Shown: positions 8,122 through 15,249 of the stretch, piece after piece | Position numbering within the stretch: the stretch's first letter is position 1 | How the letters are laid out: every line of letters begins with the position of its first letter | NCBI GenBank assembly: GCA_045615545.1 | Contig: JAZLFA010000015.1 | Span: 1-16,068, forward strand | Direction of reading: 5' to 3' | DNA from: SIG220 sp045615545 | Lineage (GTDB): Bacteria; Bacillota_I; Bacilli_A; RFN20; CAG-826 | Length of the DNA: 16,068 bases | Notes under the pieces: model-generated | What the model was told of the DNA's origin: nothing | Database searches by the model: none | Seen by the model: only the letters and a program-made list of their open reading frames with translations | Translations under genes and position numbers: made by a program

Positions 8122-9426
8122 ATGAAATTTAGAAAATTTGTTTTAATGTTTGCTATTCCTTGTTTCGTAGGAGTGTCATTAACTGGTTGTGGTAATAACC
8201 CAAAGCACAATATGTTACGTAAAGATTTTTTACTTGCTAATAATGGGTTAGATTATCTTTATGAAGTCACATATAACGATTATAGTTGGGATGATGTTAC
8301 TGAATGGATGAATAGTGGAATAAAAAACACTAGTAGTGGAGCGTTTGGCTGTTCATCAGTCCATAATGGCAACTTTTATGGTAGAAGTTTCGACTTCTTT
8401 TTTACAGATATGTGTGAATTCGTTATTAGAACCAATAATGAAAATGGGCATTATGCTAGTATTGGTGTTGCAATTGGAGACTGTAATCTTAAAAAAGAAA
8501 GTGTTAATAGAATTCAATCGGGTCAAAATCTTACAGAAAAAGACAAGCTTGATGAAAAGCTAATCCCCTTTTCATTGGTAGATGGAATAAATGAAAATGG
8601 AGTTGTTTGTAATACCAACGTTGTTCCTGCTAAAGATCTAATCCCACATGAAGGGGAAGAAAAATATTTTACTCATGGCACAAATCCTGGAAAAGAGGAT
8701 TTATTTTACCAATTCATGCCTAGATTTATTTTGGACAATGCAACAAGTGCTAAACATGCAGTTGAATTATTAAAAAATAGAAATATTACTGCAATGAATA
8801 AAAACGGTAAACAATGCGATTATTTTGGTGTTAGCAATATGGGATATGAACTACACTGCATGATTGCCGATAGAAATGATACTTATATTGTCGAACTTGT
8901 TGATGATAATTTACATGTTCTTCATTCTGGCGCTTCTATTATGACTAATTATTATTTGACTAATCCTTCTCCTAGTGGCGCTGGATTTGAACGTTATTCT
9001 ACTTTATTTGATAATTATGATGAAGGTAAAACTTTAGAAGGAATGAAAAATCTTATTCACCGTGTTAAATATTCACCTTGTTATAATCCTAACTGGCAAG
9101 AAGGAGCTACCCATCCTATGTGGCCAACAGAATTTGCTGGTAATGACATCATTGATAAAGAAGGAATAACTCAACATTTAACTTTCTACAATGCTCAAGA
9201 ATGGTTTGATAATAACTGGAATGATAAAATTGCTAACTCATTACAAGCTGCATATGACACAGTCAAAGATAAAGATGATACTAAACGCGCCACTTCGGGT
9301 GGTGGTGCTGTTCCTTGGATTTCCACGCACGCTTCTGTTTTTGACATTGAAAAAAGAATGATGCATTTAGTAACTCAAGAAAAAGAAGTTAATGGTGCTT
9401 ACGACTTTAAGGAATATAGACTTTAA
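8122..9426 (+). CDS. Lipoprotein linear-amide C-N hydrolase (choloylglycine hydrolase/acyltransferase-like), second type
   Basis: Ntn-type amidase distantly related to the product of the gene at 2623. The lipobox is L20-T-G-C23. The likely nucleophile is C77 in G-C77-S-S-V, followed by G87-R88-S89-F90-D91; the C-to-R gap is 11 residues against 16 in the other gene, as in shorter-hairpin members of the family. T-N-Y-Y-L-T-N-P and G-F-E-R-Y fit the later asparagine and arginine positions of the family. Activation needs cleavage before C77, leaving a lipidated N-terminal piece of about 54 residues. 434 residues. It has its own extended -10 promoter rather than the shared leader, and a clear ribosome site (GGGGTG) eight bases before the ATG. 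Its substrate may differ from that of the first amide hydrolase; nothing here identifies it. Confidence 0.8.
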   Translation: MKFRKFVLMFAIPCFVGVSLTGCGNNPKHNMLRKDFLLANNGLDYLYEVTYNDYSWDDVTEWMNSGIKNTSSGAFGCSSVHNGNFYGRSFDFFFTDMCEFVIRTNNENGHYASIGVAIGDCNLKKESVNRIQSGQNLTEKDKLDEKLIPFSLVDGINENGVVCNTNVVPAKDLIPHEGEEKYFTHGTNPGKEDLFYQFMPRFILDNATSAKHAVELLKNRNITAMNKNGKQCDYFGVSNMGYELHCMIADRNDTYIVELVDDNLHVLHSGASIMTNYYLTNPSPSGAGFERYSTLFDNYDEGKTLEGMKNLIHRVKYSPCYNPNWQEGATHPMWPTEFAGNDIIDKEGITQHLTFYNAQEWFDNNWNDKIANSLQAAYDTVKDKDDTKRATSGGGAVPWISTHASVFDIEKRMMHLVTQEKEVNGAYDFKEYRL

Positions 9427-9443
9427 TTTACATGATTTTATAA

Positions 9444-9506
9444 TTTGAACTAATCTAAGAAGGTTCAAGTGTTGATATAGCATTAATGAACCACGAGTGT
9501 TTTTTT
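9444..9506 (+). promoter_or_regulatory. Degenerate leader copy D
   Basis: The first 16 bases are identical to leader C, after which similarity is lost. GGTTCA (9462-9467) can pair downstream with TGAACC (9487-9492), loosely followed by a T-run ending at 9506; overlapping GTTCAA (9463-9468) can instead pair upstream with TTGAAC (9445-9450). No gene follows closely, so it may be a relic or may act as the terminator of the gene at 8122. Confidence 0.35.
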
Positions 9507-9510
9507 GAAT

Positions 9511-9538
9511 ATGATACAGTGTAGCCTGTATGTATCAT
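9511..9538 (+). other. Hairpin in gene-free stretch
   Basis: ATGATACA (9511-9518) pairs perfectly with TGTATCAT (9531-9538), loop of 12. No T-tail follows. Function unknown. Confidence 0.4.
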
Positions 9539-9550
9539 TTATAAATTTAT

Positions 9551-9798
9551 AAGCGGGAAAAGAGACTTATTCGACATGATAGGTAGTTACACAAAATTTT
9601 TGAGAAACAAAGCCTGATTGGATGGGATTTATACTTTTTGCCGATACTACTACATTTTCATTGTTTCTACGGCTGTAGAACTACTAGAAGTAGTACTCGT
9701 CCTTAAACTACACATTCTGAGAAACCCAAGTTGGTAAGTGTGATACTAGTTCTCTAGCAAAAAGGTAGCGGGTTTCGTACCGTACGCTTCACCAGAAT
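9551..9798 (+). ncRNA. Candidate structured RNA of unknown class
   Basis: About 250 bases without an ORF but with nested complementarity. AGAGA (9561-9565) faces TCTCT (9751-9755). CGA+TACTAC (9642-9650) faces GTAGTA+TCG (9690-9699, one bulged C). Inside are TCTAC/GTAGA (9666-9670/9675-9679) and ACTAC/GTAGT (9680-9684/9690-9694); the last competes with the outer helix. AGCG/CGCT (9767-9770/9785-9788) closes a 3' hairpin. TGAGAAAC is repeated at 9601 and 9718. A strong terminator follows at once. It could be a stand-alone small RNA or a long leader. I found no signature of tmRNA, RNase P, SRP RNA or a T-box. Confidence 0.35.
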
Positions 9799-9830
9799 AA
9801 AAAAACTCGCCATTAAAAACGAGTTTTTTT
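9799..9830. terminator. Strong rho-independent terminator, probably bidirectional
   Basis: Seven A's plus CTCG (9799-9809) pair over 11 bases with CGAG plus seven T's (9820-9830), loop of 10. It isolates the fusion gene at 9888 from everything upstream. Confidence 0.85.
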
Positions 9831-9850
9831 ATTGGCTTGAGAAGCGCATA

Positions 9851-9879
9851 TTAACTTTTTTTGCGCGTTTGTGTATAAT
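9851..9879 (+). promoter_or_regulatory. Promoter of the triple-fusion gene
   Basis: TTAACT (9851-9856), 17-base spacer, perfect TATAAT (9874-9879). The ATG is at 9888, so the expected transcript start lies within about two bases of it. No ribosome site is present. The mRNA is probably leaderless or nearly so. Confidence 0.7.
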
Positions 9880-9887
9880 TAATTAGC

Positions 9888-12353
9888 ATGTTATTAAGTA
9901 AACTTAACAAAAAGGTAATTATTAAAGGCTTAATCGTTTTTGCTTGTTCATTTGCTTTATTTTTTGTTTTAACAATTTTATCTAATAAAGTTTTGGCGGC
10001 TTATGATGTTACAAGTGTACGATTATCGCCAGTATTAAATCCAATTCTTGGTATTGCTTTTGGTTGGCCTGCTATTATTGGTTGTGCCGTCGCAAACTTT
10101 GTTTCTGATGTTATTAGTGGTTATAAACCATTAGTGTATTGTTTAGGAATATTAACTCAAATTCTTTATGGAGCACTCCCGTATTATATTTGGAAATTAA
10201 TTGTTAGATGTGAATCTCATAAAACAAGATTAGATAGCCCTCAAAAAACAATATACTTTGCTTTATTAATGTTATTTAACTCATTGTTGATGGGTGTTTT
10301 TGTTGGTTTATTCCAACTTTATACTTCAGGCAATAAATTTGGTGATACATTTTTATTTGCATTTTTAAATGACTTTGATATTTGTGTGGTTCTTGGTCTT
10401 CCACTTATGGCCTTAATTGATCATGTTTATTCACGCACCCACCAGTTTAAGAAACGTAAAATTTCATTTAATGAAAGAATTATTGTTTTATGTGGATGCT
10501 TAGAACTATTTGCATTTATACTGATTGCCACAATTTATTTATCTGTAAATATGAAGATTAACGATCCTCAAGTATGGAAACAAATTTTCACCGTATCTAT
10601 ATATGTTATGAATGGATTACTTATCTCTTCCATGATAGTAATGTATATTTTCTCATATTTAAGGAAGAAAAATGGTACCTTAAGAATAATAGAGAAAAGT
10701 AGTGGAACAATATATGTTGATGAACAAAAGCACATTGAATTTGTTTCTTTTCCTGGAGTAGAAGATAAAAACCATATTAAAGCAAAAGAATATGGAAATA
10801 GTTTTGAATACATAAGAAAAAATTATCATCCAAAATATGAAAACGTTTGGTCAACTATGGTATCTAATCAAAAAGGTTGCCCAATGAAATGTATATTTTG
10901 TGATTGTCCTGGTGTTGGATATTATGGAAATGTAACAATTGATGAGTTTAAATATCAAATTGAAACAATTATAAATAACGTTGGTGTTACGCATACAAAA
11001 TTATTCCTTATTGATTTTATGCGTATGGGCGAACCAACGCTTAATGACAATGTTCTTAAATTTATCGAATTCGAATTAAGAAAAACAATATTAAATAAAG
11101 TAGATGCAGAAGAAATTCGTCCTACTATTTCTACTATGCTACCGAAAAACAACAAAGAAAAAGTAATTAAGTTCTTAACTGAATATTGTCGTATTAAAAA
11201 TGAAGTTTATGATGGTAAGGCTGATTTACAGTTTAGTATTAACACGACAGATGAAAATGTCCGTAGGAAGATATTTAAAAATATGTCTATGTCTTTAGAA
11301 GAAATATCTGAGATTGGAAAATTATTACCGCTTCCTAAAGGAAATAAATACGCTTTAAACTTTGCTATTACAAAAGATACAATTATTGATCCAATATTAA
11401 TTAACCGTTTATTTGATAAAGATAAATTTGTGGTTAAGTTAACTCCAATCCATCAAACTTTTAACTCGATTGATAATGGTTTTGTTGTTACAAGTGAATA
11501 TGATTCATATGATATTTATCAAAAATTTGAAGATGACTTATCTAGAAACGGATTACAAACAAAAATTTATCTAGATCGATTTGAAGCTGATAAAGATTCT
11601 ATTACTTGTGGTAACCTCCTTTTAGCTAATATTTCTGATAAACAAAGAATCAAAGGAAGTCAAAAGAAAAAGATTGGTATAAGTGTTGCAATTGAGCTTG
11701 ACGCTATATTCAAAATGTATCCTGATTATGTTGAACTTGAATCCCCTGGCGCATTTAAAATTTATTATATTTGTCGTGAAGCTTATGACATTTATGTCAT
11801 TAAATCTGGAATGGGCGAAGTAGCCGCTTCCGCTGGAGTGCAATTTTTGATTGCAAAATATGGTGTTTCTTTAATTATCAATTTTGGTGTTGTTGGCGGA
11901 CTAACAGAAGAAATGAAAAAAGAAAAAGTTTGTGTTGTTAATCGTGTTGTTCATTATAAATATGATTGTTCCGAATTTATGGATTTACAAGTTGGACAAG
12001 TTGATGGTCATAATTCGATATACTTACACACCAATGAAAATTTAATTGAAAACGTTCTAACTTTAATGGATGGTGTGAAGGTTGTTACTTGCTGTTCCGG
12101 CGATAAATTTATTAGCACTAGTGTAGAAAAAGATTATTTGCATCGCACCTTTGGTGGAGATATATGCGATATGGAATCTTCTGGCATTGTTTTAACTTGT
12201 GAGATGAACAATGTTCCTTGTTTATTGTTTAAGGCCGTTTCTGACGGATTAAATGATGGCGCCGATGGCTTTTATGCGGAACTTGAACAAGCCTCGTTTA
12301 AATGCTTAAGGATTGCGGATGTAATCATTGATAAAATATCAAAAGTTGAATAA
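9888..12353 (+). CDS. Triple fusion: membrane domain + RlmN/Cfr-like radical SAM + MTA/SAH nucleosidase-like domain
   Basis: 821 residues in three parts. Residues about 10-255 hold some seven hydrophobic segments; S-V-R-L-S-P-V-L-N-P followed by G-x-x-F/W-G-type segments resembles ECF transporter S components (QueT-like), a tentative match. Residues about 310-585 align by eye with RlmN/Cfr: V-S-N-Q-K-G-C331-P-M-K-C335-I-F-C338, M-G381-E382-P-T-L-N, F-S-I-N-T-T-D-E, L-T-P-I-H, and C574-G-N-L for the C-G-Q-L motif. M324 stands where RlmN has its conserved cysteine (C118 in E. coli). Residues 596-821 match MTA/SAH nucleosidase: I-G-I-S start, S640-G-M-G, G667-V-V-G-G, D761-M-E763 and S-D786; the 23-residue E-D gap equals E174-D197 in E. 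coli. The E. coli E12 position is D605. MTA/SAH nucleosidases also cleave 5'-deoxyadenosine, so the last domain may clear radical SAM by-products. Substrate unknown; frames are continuous, with no sign of sequencing error. Confidence 0.85.
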   Translation: MLLSKLNKKVIIKGLIVFACSFALFFVLTILSNKVLAAYDVTSVRLSPVLNPILGIAFGWPAIIGCAVANFVSDVISGYKPLVYCLGILTQILYGALPYYIWKLIVRCESHKTRLDSPQKTIYFALLMLFNSLLMGVFVGLFQLYTSGNKFGDTFLFAFLNDFDICVVLGLPLMALIDHVYSRTHQFKKRKISFNERIIVLCGCLELFAFILIATIYLSVNMKINDPQVWKQIFTVSIYVMNGLLISSMIVMYIFSYLRKKNGTLRIIEKSSGTIYVDEQKHIEFVSFPGVEDKNHIKAKEYGNSFEYIRKNYHPKYENVWSTMVSNQKGCPMKCIFCDCPGVGYYGNVTIDEFKYQIETIINNVGVTHTKLFLIDFMRMGEPTLNDNVLKFIEFELRKTILNKVDAEEIRPTISTMLPKNNKEKVIKFLTEYCRIKNEVYDGKADLQFSINTTDENVRRKIFKNMSMSLEEISEIGKLLPLPKGNKYALNFAITKDTIIDPILINRLFDKDKFVVKLTPIHQTFNSIDNGFVVTSEYDSYDIYQKFEDDLSRNGLQTKIYLDRFEADKDSITCGNLLLANISDKQRIKGSQKKKIGISVAIELDAIFKMYPDYVELESPGAFKIYYICREAYDIYVIKSGMGEVAASAGVQFLIAKYGVSLIINFGVVGGLTEEMKKEKVCVVNRVVHYKYDCSEFMDLQVGQVDGHNSIYLHTNENLIENVLTLMDGVKVVTCCSGDKFISTSVEKDYLHRTFGGDICDMESSGIVLTCEMNNVPCLLFKAVSDGLNDGADGFYAELEQASFKCLRIADVIIDKISKVE

Positions 12354-12424
12354 TAATTTATATAATAATATTGGTAGTTTTTTTCTTAAGAAAACTTTGA
12401 TAGAATATACATACTAAAATACAT

Positions 12425-13882
12425 ATGGAAAAATCGGAGTATAACACTAAACAATTAGAGGTTTTTGAAAAGGCTCCATATTTAAAAGCCATTTTAAAAC
12501 TTTCTTTACCTAGCATTATTGGTCAGCTTATATTAGTTTTTTATAACTTGGCTGATACATTTTTTATTGGTTTAGCGAGTAAAAATGATTATTTCGTATC
12601 AAGGGGTTTAGATAACGCTCTTATTGCTGGAGTTACTATCTGTATGCCTGTATTTATGATTATCACTGCCATATCAAATTTGTTTGGTATTGGAGCTGCT
12701 AGTGTTATGTCTAGAAGTATGGGCAAGAATAATTATGAAAGGGCAAGAAACGCCTCTAGATTCGCTATTTGGGGATGTTTAGTATTAACATTGGTTTATT
12801 CCTTAATTGTTTTGATATGTAAGAATCCGGTAGCAATGTTTTTAGGTGGTGGAGATAAAGATGTTGCTTCTTTTGCTGAACCATATATTTTAATTTCGGT
12901 TGTTATATGTGGCATTCCTACCGCGATTAATACATTACTCTCACATTTATTTAGAGGGGAAGGCAAATCATTACAAGCCTCTATTGGTATTGTGCTTGGC
13001 GGCTTACTTAATGTTGCTCTTGATCCACTTTTCATCTTTGTTTTATTTCCAATTGAAAAGGCCGCTATTGCAGCTGCTCTAGCAACAGGCATATCAAATT
13101 GTATCGCTCTAATTTATTATCTTGTAGCCTACTTAATAATGAAAAAAGGTTTGGTTATTTCATTTAAATTTAAGAAAAAAATGTTTAATGAAGGCGTTCC
13201 TGGAGAATGTTTATTAATTGGACTACCAGCTTGCTTAATGACTCTTTGTGAAAATATTTCTTATATGATTCTTGATAGATTAATGGCAACTGTTTCGACT
13301 GACCCAGTTATAGCAAAAGCAGCTTTAGCTGGAGTTGGCGCCGCTAAAAAGATTAATATGTTTGCGCATTCTGTTGTTAGGGGTATGACTCAGGGTGTAT
13401 TACCTTTGATTGGGTACAACAAATCTAGTGGTAATCGTCATCGTATGAGAATGATAGTGTATATTTCTGCTGGCATAAGCGTTGGCATCGCCATCATTTG
13501 TATGATTTTAAATTTGACTTTATCTGTTCCTTTAACAGAAATATTTCTTCATGAAGAAACTTCAATAAGTTATGGTGCTAAATTCTTACAAATTCTTAGT
13601 ATAGGCGCTCCATTTAGCGCGATTGCTTATAGTGTTATATCTTTCTTCCAAGCTGTTGGAAAACCATGGAGAAGCTTAATATTAGCGTTATTAAGAAAAG
13701 GAATATTAGACATTCCATTAATGTTTATATTACGGTATGCAATTCCTACATATGGTATCGTTTGGGCTACCCCAATAGCAGATATAGCCTGTAGTATTGT
13801 TGCTGTTATATTATTTATCGTTTATATTGATAATCACGGTCACGATCGACACGCGAACCACAGTGAAATTAAAACGGCATAA
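12425..13882 (+). CDS. MATE family multidrug/toxin efflux transporter
   Basis: Multidrug and toxic compound extrusion protein in the cytoplasmic membrane, normally exchanging Na+ or H+ for organic cations or other small molecules. 485 residues, with about 12 hydrophobic segments in two halves. The first half opens with L-S-L-P-S-I-I-G-Q-L and Y-N-L-A-D-T-F-F-I-G, the classic MatE signature. S-R-S-M-G-K and L-F-R-G-E-G-K-S fit the loop positions of the family. It begins 71 bases after the triple-fusion stop on the same strand. The gap holds an imperfect palindrome (AGTTTT...AAAACT, about 12377-12397) and AT-rich promoter-like boxes (TAGAAT, TAAAAT), so cotranscription or an own start are both possible. 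There is no ribosome site before the ATG, as with the preceding gene. It could export a product or analogue handled by the fusion protein, but that is only an inference from position. Confidence 0.9.
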   Translation: MEKSEYNTKQLEVFEKAPYLKAILKLSLPSIIGQLILVFYNLADTFFIGLASKNDYFVSRGLDNALIAGVTICMPVFMIITAISNLFGIGAASVMSRSMGKNNYERARNASRFAIWGCLVLTLVYSLIVLICKNPVAMFLGGGDKDVASFAEPYILISVVICGIPTAINTLLSHLFRGEGKSLQASIGIVLGGLLNVALDPLFIFVLFPIEKAAIAAALATGISNCIALIYYLVAYLIMKKGLVISFKFKKKMFNEGVPGECLLIGLPACLMTLCENISYMILDRLMATVSTDPVIAKAALAGVGAAKKINMFAHSVVRGMTQGVLPLIGYNKSSGNRHRMRMIVYISAGISVGIAIICMILNLTLSVPLTEIFLHEETSISYGAKFLQILSIGAPFSAIAYSVISFFQAVGKPWRSLILALLRKGILDIPLMFILRYAIPTYGIVWATPIADIACSIVAVILFIVYIDNHGHDRHANHSEIKTA

Positions 13883-13908
13883 AAAAATGGGCCTAGCCCA
13901 TTCTTTTG
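13881..13908. terminator. Bidirectional terminator between convergent genes
   Basis: ATGGGC (13887-13892) pairs with GCCCAT (13896-13901), loop CTA, flanked by seven A's on the left and TTCTTTT on the right. It serves the MATE gene (plus) and the aminopeptidase gene (minus), whose stops are 13882 and 13917. Confidence 0.85.
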
Positions 13909-13916
13909 TTTAGTAG

Positions 13917-15143
13917 TTATATAGCCCAAACTCCATCTTTGAAGATTTGGACTTTTTTATTATCTTTTGTTGTTCCGATGATGGATAAATCACTTGTTCC
14001 AATCATAAAATCTACATGGATCATTGAATCATTGATTCCCTTTTCTTTTAGTTGTTCTGGAGTCATAGATGAACCGCCATCAATACATTCGCCAAATCCC
14101 GCGCCTAATGCAAAGTGACAGCAAGCATTTTCATCAAATAAGGTTTCATAAAATAAAATTCCTGTTTGATTTATAGGTGAGGTATAAGGAACTAACGCAA
14201 CTTCTCCAAGCATTGATGCTCCTTCATCCATTTTAACCATATGTTCAAGAGCATCTTGGTTTTTCCTTGCCTCAACTTTGATTACTTTTCCATCTTTAAA
14301 TGTTATTGAAAAATCTTCAATTAATTTTCCCATATAACTTAATGGTTTGCTTGCTACTAATTTTCCTTCTGCTTTGCCATATTGAGGTGATGTAAATACT
14401 TCTTCAGTTGGCATATTTGGATTGAATTTTTTTCCTTCTGCAGTTGTTTCAATTCCTGCTCCCCATAAGCAATTTGGAATTAGTTCAACATGGAAGTTAG
14501 TTCCATTACTTGCTTCATAATCTAAGCATTTTAAGTTTAATTTGCGTAGTTTTTTGCTTTTTTCCACTAAATATTTATTATGTTCAACCCAATTGTTTGT
14601 GGTGTTATTTTCATCAACGCGAGCACATTTTAATATCGCATTCCATAATGATTCAACTGCTTCATCTTCATTAAGATTTGGGAACACTTTTTTCGCCCAA
14701 GCTTTTCCTGGCACTGCAACAATACACCATTTATAGTGGCCATCCATTACATCTCTATATTTTTTAATTTTTGGATAGCTTCTCATTCTGGCTTTTGCAA
14801 TTTTTGCTTGGTTAATTCCTTTCATTGCATCTGGATCATCACTTATGATGTGTAGCATTGCCGGCATTTTCTTACTTGCATATTTCCATCTTGCTAACTC
14901 ATAAGGCGCTACTTTGCTTAATGTTCCAAGTGTAGCATATTTATTTGTTAATCGATTTACTGGGTCATGATTCCATCTTACAATTACTTTTTTTGCGCCA
15001 GCTTTATATGCTTGTTCAACAACCATTGTGACAAATTCTGGCTGATCAAGATTTGCATTAATCCATAATTCGTCACCTTTTTCAATTCTGACACCAACTT
15101 TTATACACATTTCAGCGTATTGTTCTAATAGTTTTTGATTCAT
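13917..15143 (-). CDS. M29 family metallo-aminopeptidase (AmpS/PepS/AmpT type)
   Basis: Cytoplasmic broad-specificity aminopeptidase that removes N-terminal residues from peptides, using two metal ions. 408 residues, full family length, no signal peptide. The N-terminal domain begins M-N-Q-K-L-L-E-Q-Y-A and contains K-G-D-E-L-W-I-N-A. The metal ligands expected for the family are visible: E247/E248 in P-T-E-E-V-F-T-S-P, E314 in L-G-E-V-A-L-V, H343 in C-C-H-F-A-L-G, and H376 with D378 in I-H-V-D-F-M-I-G. The ribosome site GAGGT (15155-15151) stands 7 bases before the ATG. A TATAAT on the minus strand (15172-15167) may be its -10. It is divergent from the YqeY-family gene with about 100 bases between the starts, and convergent with the MATE gene. 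Role: general peptide turnover. Confidence 0.93.
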   Translation of the reverse strand: MNQKLLEQYAEMCIKVGVRIEKGDELWINANLDQPEFVTMVVEQAYKAGAKKVIVRWNHDPVNRLTNKYATLGTLSKVAPYELARWKYASKKMPAMLHIISDDPDAMKGINQAKIAKARMRSYPKIKKYRDVMDGHYKWCIVAVPGKAWAKKVFPNLNEDEAVESLWNAILKCARVDENNTTNNWVEHNKYLVEKSKKLRKLNLKCLDYEASNGTNFHVELIPNCLWGAGIETTAEGKKFNPNMPTEEVFTSPQYGKAEGKLVASKPLSYMGKLIEDFSITFKDGKVIKVEARKNQDALEHMVKMDEGASMLGEVALVPYTSPINQTGILFYETLFDENACCHFALGAGFGECIDGGSSMTPEQLKEKGINDSMIHVDFMIGTSDLSIIGTTKDNKKVQIFKDGVWAI

Positions 15144-15202
15144 TTTTTTTACCTCGAATTGTCTTAATTATATAAAATTAATGATATTTCTAAAACATAT
15201 TG

Positions 15203-15231
15203 TTTATATTCTAATATATTTTGAATATAAT
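15203..15231 (+). promoter_or_regulatory. Promoter of the YqeY-family gene
   Basis: TTTATA (15203-15208), 17-base spacer, TATAAT (15226-15231), then ribosome site GAGGTGA and ATG at 15250. It overlaps the divergent aminopeptidase control region. Confidence 0.5.
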
Positions 15232-15249
15232 ATACGACGAGGTGACATT

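Noticed and set aside
9551..9795. tmRNA: ATTCGACA near the 5' side and CACCA near the 3' side, with AAGCG/CGCTT able to close.
   Set aside because: There is no tag-peptide frame ending in Ala-Ala-stop, the T-arm consensus is broken (TTCGT for TTCGA), and the acceptor stem has mismatches.
9762..9830. T-box antiterminator/terminator upstream of the fusion gene.
   Set aside because: The conserved T-box core (TGGNACCGCG) is absent; the similarity is limited to a terminator with CTCG/CGAG arms, and the gene has its own promoter after the terminator.
9888..12353. Queuosine salvage enzyme (QueT-like transporter with queuine lyase and queuosine hydrolase activities).
   Set aside because: The membrane domain is only loosely QueT-like, the radical SAM part resembles RlmN/Cfr, and the nucleosidase resembles MTA/SAH nucleosidase. 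It is possible, but nothing specific supports it.
12796..13092. 98-codon minus-strand frame inside the MATE gene, and a 60-codon frame at 12900-13082.
   Set aside because: Both are shadows of the transporter gene with no ribosome site or recognisable features.
13906..14736. Plus-strand frames at 13906-14118 and 14542-14736 opposite the aminopeptidase.
   Set aside because: Antisense shadows of a clearly conserved M29 gene.
15181..15249. Longer start for the YqeY-family gene.
   Set aside because: It would overlap the promoter, lacks a ribosome site and adds residues not found in the family; GAGGTGA precedes ATG 15250.
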